Below the pieces are notes generated by a model. The model worked only from the letters and a program-made list of their open reading frames with translations, ran no database searches and was not told where the DNA came from. 64,000 bases of DNA from assembly GCF_003026105.1 (NCBI RefSeq), contig NZ_PYNW01000004.1, positions 124,001 through 188,000 of the forward strand. Direction: 5' to 3'. Positions within the stretch are counted from its first letter, which is position 1; each line of letters starts with the position of its first letter. The position numbers and the translations under genes are program-made. This DNA comes from Photobacterium sp. GB-56. Its GTDB lineage: Bacteria > Pseudomonadota > Gammaproteobacteria > Enterobacterales > Vibrionaceae. Shown one piece after another: positions 6,723 through 17,248 of the stretch.

Positions 6723-8339
6723 TTATGCTTTTACTCGACAGCTTGCAGTAATGTCTAGCTTAGGATTTATCACTTTTGATTTCACACCGTATAAGCTCAA
6801 TAGGCTAGGGAATAAATTATCCTGTGATAGTCCTGCTTGGTTTTCTTTTTTCTCTAAACACGCTTTATTTAACCCTTTCGCTTGTGCGTATTGCTTTGGC
6901 AACCATAGTAACCAAGGCACGTGTTTTTGCTCTTTAGGCGCAATAGAGAAGGGCGCACCATGAAGATAGAAACCGTTCTCACCTAAAGATTCACCATGAT
7001 CTGACATATATAACAAAGCAACATTATATTTATCTTCTTTGGCTTTTAGCATTTTGATCACTTGTTCTGTCACATAGTCGGTGTACAGAATAGTATTGTC
7101 GTACACGTTCCTAATTTCTTCGTCAGTACAATTTTCAATGTCGCTGCGATTACATGATGGCTTAAATTTATCGAACGCTTTAGGGTAGCGTTTGAAATAA
7201 GTCGGTCCGTGACTACCGATTAAGTGCAGTACCAAAAATTTATTTGTATCGCCTTTATCAATAAAGCTTTGTGCTTTATCTAGCATTACACTGTCGTAGC
7301 AACTGGTACCATTACAGAATTGATTATGCTGTGAAGGATCGATCGCTTGATAGTTAACGCGATCTGCTACGCCTTTTGATCCGCCATCGTTATCAAGCCA
7401 CAATACTTTCGCCCCTGCGCGATGGATAATATCAACGGCATTATCTTGAGAATATGCACGATCTTGGTTGTAATGTGCTCGTGTTAAATTCGAGAACATA
7501 CAAGGCACGGAAAGGGCAGTATAGGTACCGCAAGATTCAACGTTTTTGAACGATATTATGCCTTCATTTTTGGTGTATGGATTGGTGTCACGTTTATAAC
7601 CGTTATAAGCATAGTTATAGGTACGTGCGGTTTCACCTAAGATCATCACAAATAAAGTAGGTTTATGGTTTTTACTTGGGCTTAGTTTTGCGTCTAACCC
7701 TTGTTGTTTAAATGGTAGTGGTTTGTAAATAAACTTCTTATAGAGGTACTTACCACCCGCATATACATGACCTGGAATGATCATACGGTTTAAAAAATGG
7801 TTATTTCGACCCACAGAAGCATAGCTTTTAAATGTCGTTAATCCGACGAGCAAAATCGCTGTACAAGCGATACCGATTAACGCGACACGAGCAACGATAT
7901 CTTTAATAAAAGACTCTCGCTTGGTGATTTTTACCATTGCAATCCAAATACTTGGCACAATACCAAATACGATGACGTAGATAATAGAATGGGCATTGAC
8001 ATAAGACAGCGCTTCATCTGAACGTGTTTCGAAAATACTTTCAATTACGGCATTATTAAATAAGGTGTGGTAATTCACTTCTGCATAGAGTGCCATCGAT
8101 GAAGTAATGGTTAAGAAAATCATTACTGGCTTAAACAGGTATGGCCAACATAACACTGTGAAGATAATCAGAAATGCCGCCATTAATACAATCGGTGCAG
8201 TATATGGAAAAAAGACATTAGACACTGAATGGCTTAAATCGAAAATCTTAGCGAGGATCGGATAGTTAAAGCATAGGGTGAAGTATGCTGACATCACCAC
8301 GATGAAGCTTGTCATCTTAATTTGGAAAATTTGACGCAT
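6723..8339 (-). CDS. eptA: Lipid A phosphoethanolamine transferase
   Basis: The 538-residue protein has five N-terminal membrane segments (to about residue 170) and a periplasmic sulfatase-fold domain. Visible family motifs are ILGETART with metal ligand Glu236, the nucleophile region ESCGTYTALSVPCMFS (Thr272 or Thr274), and SDHGESLGENGFYLHGAP with the metal-binding Asp and His. The family moves phosphoethanolamine from phosphatidylethanolamine to lipid A and lowers binding of polymyxin-like peptides. The gene heads an operon with a two-component system, the usual arrangement of PmrCAB and of Vibrio CarRS loci. Length and motif set are normal. Confidence 0.93.
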   Translation of the reverse strand: MRQIFQIKMTSFIVVMSAYFTLCFNYPILAKIFDLSHSVSNVFFPYTAPIVLMAAFLIIFTVLCWPYLFKPVMIFLTITSSMALYAEVNYHTLFNNAVIESIFETRSDEALSYVNAHSIIYVIVFGIVPSIWIAMVKITKRESFIKDIVARVALIGIACTAILLVGLTTFKSYASVGRNNHFLNRMIIPGHVYAGGKYLYKKFIYKPLPFKQQGLDAKLSPSKNHKPTLFVMILGETARTYNYAYNGYKRDTNPYTKNEGIISFKNVESCGTYTALSVPCMFSNLTRAHYNQDRAYSQDNAVDIIHRAGAKVLWLDNDGGSKGVADRVNYQAIDPSQHNQFCNGTSCYDSVMLDKAQSFIDKGDTNKFLVLHLIGSHGPTYFKRYPKAFDKFKPSCNRSDIENCTDEEIRNVYDNTILYTDYVTEQVIKMLKAKEDKYNVALLYMSDHGESLGENGFYLHGAPFSIAPKEQKHVPWLLWLPKQYAQAKGLNKACLEKKENQAGLSQDNLFPSLLSLYGVKSKVINPKLDITASCRVKA

Positions 8340-8386
8340 TACGAGCTCTTATGAATTAGCGAATAGCCATATCATCCATTTTATAA

Positions 8387-8403
8387 CTTAAGGCTTACTT
8401 AAT
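8387..8403. promoter_or_regulatory. PmrA-like box upstream of eptA
   Basis: CTTAAG-GCTTA-CTTAAT fits the PmrA consensus YTTAAK-N5-YTTAAK exactly. It ends 48 bases before the eptA start and lies about 200 bases before the divergent sulfatase gene. Immediately downstream on the minus strand are AT-rich -10 candidates (TTATAAAATG and GATATG). This suggests that the regulator at 5974 controls its own operon. Confidence 0.7.
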
Positions 8404-8605
8404 ATTTGGATTAAAATCACTATTATTTTCAAACATGCTCACCCCTTATTCAACAAAATTGACTATCAATACTGAATTAACTTTCAACAGATGTTAGAAA
8501 TGAAGAAAATGATATGGTTAATCTAAATCAATACTGCGAATAAATTGGACATAGATGCATTTTCTTGCTTCTCTAAAAGGAATCATTCATTAGCAAGGAA
8601 TAGCT

Positions 8606-10504
8606 GTGCTTGCAATAAATACCATTATATCTTTTGCCTTTTTAATCGCAGCGATCTTTATTACTAAGTTGCTCGCTTTATTAAGTTTTGTTGAACTTCC
8701 CATCGAACTTAGTTCGCAAGATGGCATCGATGCTTTACTTTTTGGTATTTACTTTGATGCTAGCGCTGCTGTTTTACTGACTATCCCCATTTTCCTTAGC
8801 TTAATCATTGCTAGTTTATTTAAACGAGCAACCAATCAATTAACTCGATTCTTACTCTGCATTGCGATTTGTTGGGTTGTTATTACTACCTTTTCTGATG
8901 CCATTTATGCCAAAGAAGCCAGTAAACATGTCACATTTGAACTGTTTAATACGCAAGGGATGGAAGTGTCACTTATTCAGACTGCGTTTAAAGGTTACTT
9001 TGGAACTGTCGCGCTTGGTATTGCATGTTTATTAGTATCACTGTTTTTCATTTGGAAATATTTGCCATTATCCAATAGAAAGCAAGCAAACTGGTATTTT
9101 AATAGTCTGTTTATATTTTTGTGGTTAGTTACTACACTAATCATTGTTCGCGGAGGCTGGAAAGACTCACCTCAGAGTCCGATGAGTGTTTATACTATTG
9201 GTGACTTAGATAAAGCCTTCATTGCTTGGAATGCTCCCTATAGCATTGGTTACTATCTCTCTAAAGGCGATCTTGCGCCCATAGAAAAAATCACTAAAAA
9301 TCCAACGTCACAGCAAGTTAAGTTTTTTGAACATACACAAGAAACAGCTTCTCCTGCCCAGCTTCAATCACTTAAATCGGCCAATGTCATTGTTGTTCTG
9401 CTTGAGAGTTGGTTGGCTTTTGATATGCAAAGTTACTCGGGTGTTGTGAATGCCACCCCATTTTTTGATCAACTTAGAGCACGTTCTTTTTCGACGTACT
9501 CAACCTATGCCGATGCTTATCGAACAGTACAAGGGACGTTTTCTACATTTTGTTCTTACCCAAATCCTATAAACGGCTTTATGGCAAATAGCCAATTACA
9601 AAATGCTTCTTATTCGTGTTTACCACATATTTTAGCTGAGCGAGGTTGGCAAACAGCCTTTATTCAGGGAAGTGGAAGAGGGGCGGTTGGGGCTTTTGCA
9701 CAAACGTTAGGGTTTGAGGAGTCGTACGGTAAGTATGATTACCCATTCAAAGCGGTGCACAATGAATGGGGATTTATGGATGATGATATCTATCGTTTTT
9801 CTTTAAACCAAATCGATAAATTCAGCCAAACGGGTAAACCCTTTCTTATGACCATCAATACAGGGACCACTCACGGTTCTTTTTTACCGGATAATGTTGA
9901 ATATGTTTTTGGTCGCGAAAACATCATTAACGAGCGTAGAAGTGTGATGAAGTTCGCTGATGATGCACTGAAACGTTTTATTCCTAAATTGGATTCGAAG
10001 CTTGCTCAACTCGATAAGCCGACCATCGTTATTTTGCTCTCAGATCACACGGCAAAAACGATAACTGGAGGATTAGTTAAAAATTCTATTCCACTTCTCA
10101 TCTATGCGAGTGATCAATCTATCCCTAATGAAAAGAGGTCGATCACCTCATCTCAGAGAGATATTGCACCCACGATTATTGATTGGCTTGGTGGTTATGT
10201 TCCATGGTTTACTGGCAACTCGCTATTTGATGATAGCTATGATGGTCGCTCAAGCTTTTCGTATGGCACGAATTTCTTTTGGCTAACCAAAAATCATGGT
10301 GTTGCGATAGATAGTGCGACTGGTGAGCTACATTCTTGTTTTGATATTGATAATGATGTTGTGACTAAAAGACGATTAGAGTGTTCTGAGCAAGCTTGGA
10401 GCGAATCTCTTTTTGCCGAGGGAAGTTATTTTAATGCTATTTCACAGCAGTTGTTGTTTGAGGGAAAAACGCAACAATACCGTAAAGTAAACACCAAACT
10501 TTAA
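8606..10504 (+). CDS. LTA-synthase-like membrane sulfatase/phosphotransferase
   Basis: The 632-residue protein starts at GTG 8606 after an AAGGAA site. It has about five membrane segments in residues 1-185 and a C-terminal alkaline-phosphatase/sulfatase domain. Metal ligand Glu267 lies in VVLLESWLAF, the likely nucleophile Thr311 in TVQGTFSTFCSYPN, and the C-terminal metal site in LLSDHTAKT near residue 480. These are marks of the LtaS/OpgB/MdoB group, which transfer phosphoglycerol-type head groups outside the inner membrane. The exact substrate cannot be read from sequence. It is divergent from eptA and may share its regulation, hinting at a role in envelope decoration. Confidence 0.8.
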   Translation: MLAINTIISFAFLIAAIFITKLLALLSFVELPIELSSQDGIDALLFGIYFDASAAVLLTIPIFLSLIIASLFKRATNQLTRFLLCIAICWVVITTFSDAIYAKEASKHVTFELFNTQGMEVSLIQTAFKGYFGTVALGIACLLVSLFFIWKYLPLSNRKQANWYFNSLFIFLWLVTTLIIVRGGWKDSPQSPMSVYTIGDLDKAFIAWNAPYSIGYYLSKGDLAPIEKITKNPTSQQVKFFEHTQETASPAQLQSLKSANVIVVLLESWLAFDMQSYSGVVNATPFFDQLRARSFSTYSTYADAYRTVQGTFSTFCSYPNPINGFMANSQLQNASYSCLPHILAERGWQTAFIQGSGRGAVGAFAQTLGFEESYGKYDYPFKAVHNEWGFMDDDIYRFSLNQIDKFSQTGKPFLMTINTGTTHGSFLPDNVEYVFGRENIINERRSVMKFADDALKRFIPKLDSKLAQLDKPTIVILLSDHTAKTITGGLVKNSIPLLIYASDQSIPNEKRSITSSQRDIAPTIIDWLGGYVPWFTGNSLFDDSYDGRSSFSYGTNFFWLTKNHGVAIDSATGELHSCFDIDNDVVTKRRLECSEQAWSESLFAEGSYFNAISQQLLFEGKTQQYRKVNTKL

Positions 10505-10619
10505 GGATAATTGTTCATCAGTTTAGTGCTTGATACTTATGATAACTTGCTAGTTTGTTGTGTTTATTCATGTTATACAAGAAACAGAATAGATAGACGA
10601 GTAAGGGAATCACGAAGTT

Positions 10620-11807
10620 ATGTCTAGTAAGAAAATTGATACTGCATTAGTGAGTGCAGGAAGAAAGAAAAAATACACTCACGGTGCGGTGAACAGTGTT
10701 ATTCAACGTGCTTCATCATTAGTTTTCGATACGGTTGCAGATAAAAAACATGCTATTAAGAACCGTGCGAAAGGCGAGTTGTTTTACGGACGTCGTGGCA
10801 CGTTAACCCACTTTGCGCTTCAAGATGCGATGGTGGAATTAGAAGGCGGTGCTGGTTGTTATTTATATCCATGCGGTGCGGCTGCGGTATCTAACAGTAT
10901 TTTAGCGTTTGTTGCTTCTGGCGATCATGTATTGATGACAGGTGCCGCCTATGAGCCTACCCAAGAGTTTTGTAATATTGTCCTTAAAGGATTAGGGGTT
11001 AGTACTACTTATTATGATCCCTTGATTGGTGAGGGGATTGCTGAACTTGTACAGCCAAATACCAAGGTTGTTTTCTTAGAATCACCAAGCTCTATCACAA
11101 TGGAAGTGCAAGATATTCCAGCAATTGTGAAAGCTGTGCGTGCTGTTAACCCTGATGCTGTGATTATTATGGATAACACATGGGCGGCAGGGGTGCTATT
11201 TAAAGCGCTCGAGCACGGTGTTGATATCTCTGTTCAAGCTGGTACGAAATACATTGTTGGCCACTCTGATGCGATGATAGGGACGGCAGTTAGTAATGAA
11301 CGTTGCTGGGATCAACTACGTGAACGTTCTTATTTAATGGGGCAAATGGTTGATGCTGATACCGCGTATGTGGCTGCTCGCGGATTGCGCACTATGGGCG
11401 TTCGTTTAAAACAACATCATGAAAGCAGTATCAAAGTAGCAGAATGGCTGGCAAAGCGTCCAGAAGTTGCAACCGTTAATCATCCAGCACTACCAAGCTG
11501 TAAAGGCCATGAATTCTTTGTGCGTGATTTTTCTGGAAGCTGTGGTTTGTTTTCATTTGTGCTTAATAAACGGTTATCGAGTGAAGAAGTTGCTAATTTC
11601 TTAGATAACTTTGAGCATTTTAGTATGGCGTACTCTTGGGGCGGTTATGAATCTCTTATTTTGGCAAGCCAACCTGAAGAGTTAAATCGTATTCGTCCTG
11701 TGGGCAAAGTAGATTTTGAGGGCACGCTTATTCGTGTTCATATTGGTTTAGAAGATTGCGACGATCTCATTGAAGATTTAGCCAATGGCTTTAGCCGCAT
11801 CGCTTAA
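10620..11807 (+). CDS. metC: Cystathionine beta-lyase
   Basis: The 395-residue PLP enzyme cleaves cystathionine to homocysteine, pyruvate and ammonia in methionine synthesis. Key signs are the YGRRGTLT block (56-63), MDNTWAAG (184-191), the PLP lysine Lys210 in [12 protein letters not shown] and the C-terminal SWGGYESL motif. The length and Lys210 position match E. coli MetC. It starts at ATG 10620 after AAGGGA. A stretch AGATAGACGAGT upstream looks vaguely like a MetJ box but is too weak to call. It is a single-gene unit with its own terminator. Confidence 0.95.
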   Translation: MSSKKIDTALVSAGRKKKYTHGAVNSVIQRASSLVFDTVADKKHAIKNRAKGELFYGRRGTLTHFALQDAMVELEGGAGCYLYPCGAAAVSNSILAFVASGDHVLMTGAAYEPTQEFCNIVLKGLGVSTTYYDPLIGEGIAELVQPNTKVVFLESPSSITMEVQDIPAIVKAVRAVNPDAVIIMDNTWAAGVLFKALEHGVDISVQAGTKYIVGHSDAMIGTAVSNERCWDQLRERSYLMGQMVDADTAYVAARGLRTMGVRLKQHHESSIKVAEWLAKRPEVATVNHPALPSCKGHEFFVRDFSGSCGLFSFVLNKRLSSEEVANFLDNFEHFSMAYSWGGYESLILASQPEELNRIRPVGKVDFEGTLIRVHIGLEDCDDLIEDLANGFSRIA

Positions 11808-11833
11808 TTAACCTTAAATATATCCTACAAAAT

Positions 11834-11880
11834 AAATCGCTTTTTTCATCTGTTATGGCATTTGAAGAAGCGATTTTTTA
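11834..11880 (+). terminator. Terminator after metC
   Basis: AAATCGCTT pairs with AAGCGATTT, followed by a T run. The loop is long (about 25 bases). Confidence 0.7.
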
Positions 11881-12211
11881 TTATTCATGTAAATAATACT
11901 TTACGAATGAGTTTTTCAATCATCCCCATAAAGTTAAAATAACTAATTTTATCAACTGGTTAATGTCTATTGTTACTCTGCTCAAACTCTATAATGACGC
12001 GATAGATACACATAATGACGGTATGTAGCACTTTTATTTAATAACTTTTCTTTATAGTCAGTATTGTAATCGATGAGGAATGGATTTAATCTACAACTAA
12101 AGATGATAATGATTATCAATTAGAAAGTAATTGTTAAATGCCATATGGAAATGACAGCGATTAAAAAGACGAATCTACTTAACTCATGATGTTGAGTTTC
12201 AAGGGGCTGTT
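11881..12211 (+). promoter_or_regulatory. gpmA promoter region
   Basis: No ORF was found in this 330-base gap. It ends with the Fur box at 12102 and the ribosome-binding site AAGGGG just before gpmA. The long distance between the terminator and the start suggests that the promoter lies here, with the Fur site about 90 bases before the start codon. Confidence 0.5.
12102..12122 (+). promoter_or_regulatory. Fur box upstream of gpmA
   Basis: The stretch holds GATAATGATTATCAATT, close to the 19-base consensus GATAATGATAATCATTATC. Fur control of gpmA is known in E. coli, so iron-dependent control here is likely. Confidence 0.75.
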
Positions 12212-12904
12212 ATGAAAAATACACGTATTGTTTTACTTCGTCATGGTCAAAGTGTTTGGAACAAAGAAAACCGTTTTACTGGCTGGGCGAATGTCTCTCT
12301 TTCTGAATTAGGCGAAAACGAAGCGCGTAACGCAGGTATTAAATTGAAAGAGAATGGTTTCAACTTTAATTTTTGCTATACCTCAATGCTTGATCGTGCG
12401 ATCAAAACATCTAACTTAGCATTAGAACAGCTTGATTCTTTATGGATCCCTGTTGAGCACGACTGGCAATTGAATGAACGTCATTATGGTGATCTTCAAG
12501 GATTGAATAAAGCAGAAACCGCAGAGGAGTTTGGCGACGAACAAGTACACATTTGGCGTCGTAGTTATGATATTGAGCCACCACAAGTAAGTGAAGATAG
12601 CTCCTTTTACCCAGGTAATGATAGACGTTACCAAGAACTACAACATAGCCAACTTCCACATGGTGAATCGTTGAAAGATACTTATGATAGGGTAATACCA
12701 TTCTGGAATGAAAATATTGTCCCTAATGTTAAACCTGGCTCTGATATTTTAATTGCCGCTCACGGTAACAGCTTACGTGCTTTGATTAAATATTTAGATA
12801 ATATCCCTGATGACAAAATTACAGAATTAGAAATACCAACAGGTGCACCATTAGTTTATGAATTTAACGAGCAAATGAAACCTGTACAGAGCTATTATTT
12901 GTAA
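12212..12904 (+). CDS. gpmA: 2,3-bisphosphoglycerate-dependent phosphoglycerate mutase
   Basis: The 230-residue glycolytic enzyme interconverts 3- and 2-phosphoglycerate through a phospho-histidine. The active-site motif [10 protein letters not shown] with His11 is at the N-terminus, followed by [14 protein letters not shown]. The [14 protein letters not shown] block and the second histidine in [15 protein letters not shown] are also present. The ORF is intact and of normal length. It has a Fur box upstream and its own terminator. Confidence 0.97.
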   Translation: MKNTRIVLLRHGQSVWNKENRFTGWANVSLSELGENEARNAGIKLKENGFNFNFCYTSMLDRAIKTSNLALEQLDSLWIPVEHDWQLNERHYGDLQGLNKAETAEEFGDEQVHIWRRSYDIEPPQVSEDSSFYPGNDRRYQELQHSQLPHGESLKDTYDRVIPFWNENIVPNVKPGSDILIAAHGNSLRALIKYLDNIPDDKITELEIPTGAPLVYEFNEQMKPVQSYYL

Positions 12905-12928
12905 TGCGTATTAAATGAAATATTGAGA

Positions 12929-12958
12929 AAAATGCCCTATTGAATAGGGCATTTTTTT
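12929..12958 (+). terminator. Terminator after gpmA
   Basis: AAATGCCCTA pairs with TAGGGCATTT across a 5-base loop, followed by T7. Confidence 0.9.
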
Positions 12959-12980
12959 ATTAATAAAACGAGAGAATGAC

Positions 12981-14444
12981 TTAAGAAGAGCAACTAATTT
13001 CTAACTCTTTACCCCATTTAGGAGGAAGATCGGCAAGATCTTCAAAGTTAGGATGCTCATCAAAAGGATCATGTAAAACGGTTAATAGATTCTCTATAAA
13101 TGTGAAATTTCCTTGCTCGGCAGCATCGATAGCAAGCTGTGCCAAATAGTTACGAAGAATATATTTCGGGTTGCTGTTAAGCATTAATGCTAAACGTTGT
13201 TGATCATCGATATTTGAAATACGTTTTTTGTAATCAGCTAACCATTCATCGATTGCGGTTGTATTTTCAGTGAGAGATGAAAAATGAGAACTGGTGTTAT
13301 CGAGTTCGTCTTGGGAAAGCGTCGAAAGCGTGCGGAAGAACTGGGTGTAATCGATCGATTGTTGTTTGAGTAAATTAAATAACTGCTGAAATAACTCAGT
13401 GTCTTGTTCTTGGTTATCGAATAAGCCTAATTTTTGACGCATCAGTTTGCTGTAATGCACTTGTAGTTGGTGCTGATAAATTTCTAATGCATGTTCTATG
13501 TCTGATTTATCAATGATAGGTGCTAAGGCGTAACCGAGTGCTGATAAGTTCCATAACCCAATGGATGGCTGTTGATTGAAGGCATAACGACCAGAATAAT
13601 CAGAATGATTACAAATATAACCCGGATTATAATCGTCCAGAAAACCATAAGGGCCATAATCAAACGTTAAGCCTAAAATCGACATGTTGTCGGTATTCAT
13701 AACGCCATGAGCAAAGCCTACTGCTTGCCAATGGGCGATCATTTTAGCTGTATTTTCACAAACTTGCTCAAACAGGGCGGCGTATGGTTTTTCGACTTGT
13801 TGGCACTCAGGGAAATGATGTTGAATAACGTAATCTGCTAATAAACGTAATTGATCGTGTTGTTGGGTATAAAACAGATATTCAAAATGGCCAAATCGGA
13901 TGTGGCTTTCTGATATTCGGAGCAGGGTTGCGCCAAATTCTTGTTTTTCACGGTACACATGAGTATCACTACCAATAACCGCGAGTGCATGTGAGGTCGG
14001 AATACCAAGGCCTGCCATCGCGGCGCTGGCTAAATATTCTCGAATGCTTGAACGAATAACGGCACGGCCATCGCCCATACGCGAATAAGGTGTAAGTCCG
14101 GAGCCTTTTAAGTGAATATCCCACTTTTTACCATGACTTGTTTGTACTTCCCCCAATAATAAACCCCGACCATCACCCAGATCGGGGTTGTATTGCCCGA
14201 ATTGGTGGCCAGTGTATTTCATTGCTATGGGATCAAATCCAGCTAAGGTGTCGTTACCACTGAATATATTAATAAAATCATCAGATTGAATGGCGTTTAT
14301 ATCGAGTTCTAATAATTTCGCAATGTGTGGATTCACACTGATTAAGTAAGGGTTACTCAGCGGTTGCGGACTAACGAAAGTGCCGAAAAGTGAAGGGAGT
14401 TGGCTGTAAGTATTATTAAAAACAAGCTGTTGTAATGATTTCAT
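12981..14444 (-). CDS. selO: Protein adenylyltransferase SelO (YdiU family)
   Basis: SelO is a pseudokinase-fold enzyme that transfers AMP from ATP to Ser/Thr/Tyr of target proteins, linked to redox stress. Signs are the block GDGRGLLLGEVQ, the conserved KGSGLTPYSRMGDGRAVIRS region (split by the family's usual spacing), AHGVMNTDNMSILG and FDYGPYGFLDDYNPG. I chose ATG 14444 (MKSLQQL, 487 residues), because homologues begin about ten residues before the TYSQLP motif; a TTG at 14471 would add nine residues. Unlike eukaryotic forms, the C-terminus ends with CSS, so the last residues keep a cysteine. It is a lone gene facing gpmA. Confidence 0.93.
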   Translation of the reverse strand: MKSLQQLVFNNTYSQLPSLFGTFVSPQPLSNPYLISVNPHIAKLLELDINAIQSDDFINIFSGNDTLAGFDPIAMKYTGHQFGQYNPDLGDGRGLLLGEVQTSHGKKWDIHLKGSGLTPYSRMGDGRAVIRSSIREYLASAAMAGLGIPTSHALAVIGSDTHVYREKQEFGATLLRISESHIRFGHFEYLFYTQQHDQLRLLADYVIQHHFPECQQVEKPYAALFEQVCENTAKMIAHWQAVGFAHGVMNTDNMSILGLTFDYGPYGFLDDYNPGYICNHSDYSGRYAFNQQPSIGLWNLSALGYALAPIIDKSDIEHALEIYQHQLQVHYSKLMRQKLGLFDNQEQDTELFQQLFNLLKQQSIDYTQFFRTLSTLSQDELDNTSSHFSSLTENTTAIDEWLADYKKRISNIDDQQRLALMLNSNPKYILRNYLAQLAIDAAEQGNFTFIENLLTVLHDPFDEHPNFEDLADLPPKWGKELEISCSS

Positions 14445-14631
14445 AACAAAGGTATTCGGTGGGTTTAACAAGGATTATAGATCTAACCATATATTATAGT
14501 TAAGTACTTACATCCATTACATTTCTAATCATGAAGTGTATCGAGTAGGGGTATCGCTTAATAGAATAGTATTTAGCTTAGCAATATGATCCTTTGTTCA
14601 TTTCTATTGGTTTGTTATTGAAGGGAATACA

Positions 14632-17232
14632 ATGAACTTAACAAGGAACATACTTTTTGCCAGCACCGCCTTAGCGCTATTGGGTTGTGGTGGCGGTGGA
14701 AGTGGTGAGTCAACACCACAAGCTAAAGCTGGTGATGATATTTATACCTATGCTAATAAAAGTGTGGTGATTTCATCTAACAATATTGATCCAAACGGGA
14801 CAATTGTGGATGTTTCTTGGACGCAATCAGACGCAGATGCAACAAAAGTCGAACTGATAAAAGTAAACAATAGCGCTACGTTTACTGTTCCTGATATTCA
14901 AGACAATGAAGTGTTTAATTTTACCGTTACGGTCACTGATAACGACGGTGACACAGCAACTGATGACATCAGTGTATATGCAAAACCAGCGGAAAAATCC
15001 TTATCTCTTTCTTTTGTTGGCTTAGGTGATATCAAGAAAGTAACCAATGAAGCAAAGGTGACTTTAAAAGGAAATGTTGTTTCTGATCATGATATTAAAC
15101 AGATCTTAGTGACTAACGGTACCACCAAGCTTTCTGTGAATGCTGAAGTCGATGAAATGTGGTCAGCAACAATTGATTTGGTAAAAGGTAAAAATCAAAT
15201 CACCGTAATGGCGTTAACCGCTGATGAAGCGCAGGTTGAGATTGTTTCTACGATTAACTATCACCCAGCGATGGATTTCACTACGCCGTTAACATTAAGC
15301 CAGCGCTCTTTTGTGTTAAATGAAGATGCAGTAACGATTTACGCTAATATTGGTACATCAAATAATAAGAATCCTGAAGTTAACTTGATCGGCTCTGGCG
15401 GTAGCATTAGTTTTGATGAAGGTGCTGATGGAATCGATGATGATGGTATTTATGCGACCTCTTTCTCTTTTAATCCAACTAAGAAAGGTAAATTTTGTTA
15501 TCAAGCACAAGTATCTGATAGCGAAAAGAATGTATACCAATCAGAGCCTGCCTGTATTTGGGTAGCTGAAAAATACACCTCAGATCAAGTCACTAAGTCT
15601 GTTGATATTGCTGACAGTGTTGAAACATGGTTAACCTCAGAATTAGATAAAGGAAAAGATGTTCATGCTTCAGCCAAGGCGGTGGTTGATCAACTTAACA
15701 CCCATAAGGATGTAGGTGCTGCTGGGTATACCTATGAAGGTGGTATTTGGTGGGTAAATGAAGATGGTATTTTAGGGCTTCATAACCCTCTCGTTGAAAA
15801 TTCAAAGTCAGCGGCTCGTAGTGGGACTGTTGCGCCAACACCTGTTGTGAAAGCGGCACGTGAAACGCGTTATTATGATGATGTATTTAAAAAACAGGCC
15901 ACAACCTACTCATCAGTAGCGCCGGCAAACCGGATTCAAAGCTCTAAAGCCGTGATGATCAGCCCGTATATTAATAATCCTGATGTGTCTGAGTTTAGTA
16001 ACTTCTTCACAGCGGATGATTACTATGGTGTTTGGAAAACGATTAAAGATAGTCAATCATGTAAATTATTCCCTGATAGTGAGTTTGTGAATAACGAAAC
16101 TGTGGGTGTTTCGCTTGATAGCTTTAAAGACTTTACTACTTTTGGATATATTCATTTTTCTACCCACGGTAATAACTATTTCAATGGATTATTTAAAATC
16201 TGGGATGAGAAGTGGGGGCCAAGTCACTTCTTAAAAGGGTATTTATCGGTTTCTGGTTTATATACAGGCATAGTTTTACCTAAAAATGAGGATGGCACTT
16301 ATAACCTTGAAGGTTATGAAAGCGATCTTTATATGAAGCGCCTAGCCATTGGTGCTGGTGGCGCGTTGATTATTCTTCCTTCGTTCTTTGATCATTATCT
16401 TTCCACTATGCCTAAGAGCTTAGTCGTACTGTCAGCGTGTCGGTCTGTTTACAATAATTCACTTGCCAATGTGTTTTTATCAAAAGGTGCAGGGGCGGTG
16501 ATTGGTTATGATGACTATGTCCTTTCTTCTTATGCTCAAGATACGACGAATGCCATTATTAGTGACATGCTTGAAAATGATTCGACATTGAAGGAAGCCT
16601 TTGATGTTGCTGTTAATAAACATGGTATAAGTGATAACAGCAGTGATGAAGCATTTATACGTATGAGAGGCGAAGAAGATTTAAAACTATCTAGTGGCTC
16701 ATTTGATAATCTCAGTTTTGAACAAGGCGAATTGAATGCTTGGGCGAAAAAGGGTGATGGTCGTATTATTACAAATCTTGGTGGAACTAAACCGTTAGAT
16801 GGTCAATTTGTTGGTGTTGTATCAACGGGATTAGGCTATACCAATGAGCTAGGTAGTATCGAACAATCTGCTTGTTTAGATAAAAACGTAACAACATTAA
16901 ATTTTGACTGGAAGTTCTATTCAGAGGAATTTTTAGAATATTGTGGTACCGGTTTTGATGATTCATTTACTTTAAACGTGTGCGAGGAAGGCACAACAAA
17001 TTGCGCATCGTTTGAAACCAGTGTTAATAAACTTTGCGAGAATCAAGAAGTACTGGTGGAGTCTGATGTATCGTTTGATCAAGGAGGTGTGTATAACACC
17101 CCTTGGATAAAAGAGCAGTTAGATGTCTCTGCTTTGGCCAACAAACGCGTGAAGCTAACAATAGAGGCGATCGATAAAGGTGATACAGCATACGATAGTG
17201 CGATATTGATTGATAACATAGAAGTTAAATAA
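14632..17232 (+). CDS. Surface lipoprotein with CHAT/caspase-like domain
   Basis: The 866-residue product has a lipoprotein signal with lipobox LALLGC (Cys19) followed by a GGGG linker. Residues 30-120 look like a PKD/Ig-type beta domain. Residues 130-330 hold further beta-rich Ig-like units. The central part holds a caspase-like pattern: HFSTHGNN with His512, then LVVLSACRSVYNN with Cys603, and a glycine-rich GAGAVIGYDDYV strand, as in CHAT peptidases. The last 170 residues (GSFDNLSFEQGELNAW onward) look like a jelly-roll, carbohydrate-binding-like domain with several cysteines. The His-Cys spacing of 91 is longer than usual for CHAT, so protease activity is an inference. A small lipoprotein gene follows 16 bases later, probably in the same operon. 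Confidence 0.72.
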   Translation: MNLTRNILFASTALALLGCGGGGSGESTPQAKAGDDIYTYANKSVVISSNNIDPNGTIVDVSWTQSDADATKVELIKVNNSATFTVPDIQDNEVFNFTVTVTDNDGDTATDDISVYAKPAEKSLSLSFVGLGDIKKVTNEAKVTLKGNVVSDHDIKQILVTNGTTKLSVNAEVDEMWSATIDLVKGKNQITVMALTADEAQVEIVSTINYHPAMDFTTPLTLSQRSFVLNEDAVTIYANIGTSNNKNPEVNLIGSGGSISFDEGADGIDDDGIYATSFSFNPTKKGKFCYQAQVSDSEKNVYQSEPACIWVAEKYTSDQVTKSVDIADSVETWLTSELDKGKDVHASAKAVVDQLNTHKDVGAAGYTYEGGIWWVNEDGILGLHNPLVENSKSAARSGTVAPTPVVKAARETRYYDDVFKKQATTYSSVAPANRIQSSKAVMISPYINNPDVSEFSNFFTADDYYGVWKTIKDSQSCKLFPDSEFVNNETVGVSLDSFKDFTTFGYIHFSTHGNNYFNGLFKIWDEKWGPSHFLKGYLSVSGLYTGIVLPKNEDGTYNLEGYESDLYMKRLAIGAGGALIILPSFFDHYLSTMPKSLVVLSACRSVYNNSLANVFLSKGAGAVIGYDDYVLSSYAQDTTNAIISDMLENDSTLKEAFDVAVNKHGISDNSSDEAFIRMRGEEDLKLSSGSFDNLSFEQGELNAWAKKGDGRIITNLGGTKPLDGQFVGVVSTGLGYTNELGSIEQSACLDKNVTTLNFDWKFYSEEFLEYCGTGFDDSFTLNVCEEGTTNCASFETSVNKLCENQEVLVESDVSFDQGGVYNTPWIKEQLDVSALANKRVKLTIEAIDKGDTAYDSAILIDNIEVK

Positions 17233-17248
17233 TTAGAGAGGTGCGCAT

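Noticed and set aside
10592..10604. Possible MetJ box before metC
   Set aside because: AGATAGACGAGT shares only part of the AGACGTCT repeat; too weak to call.
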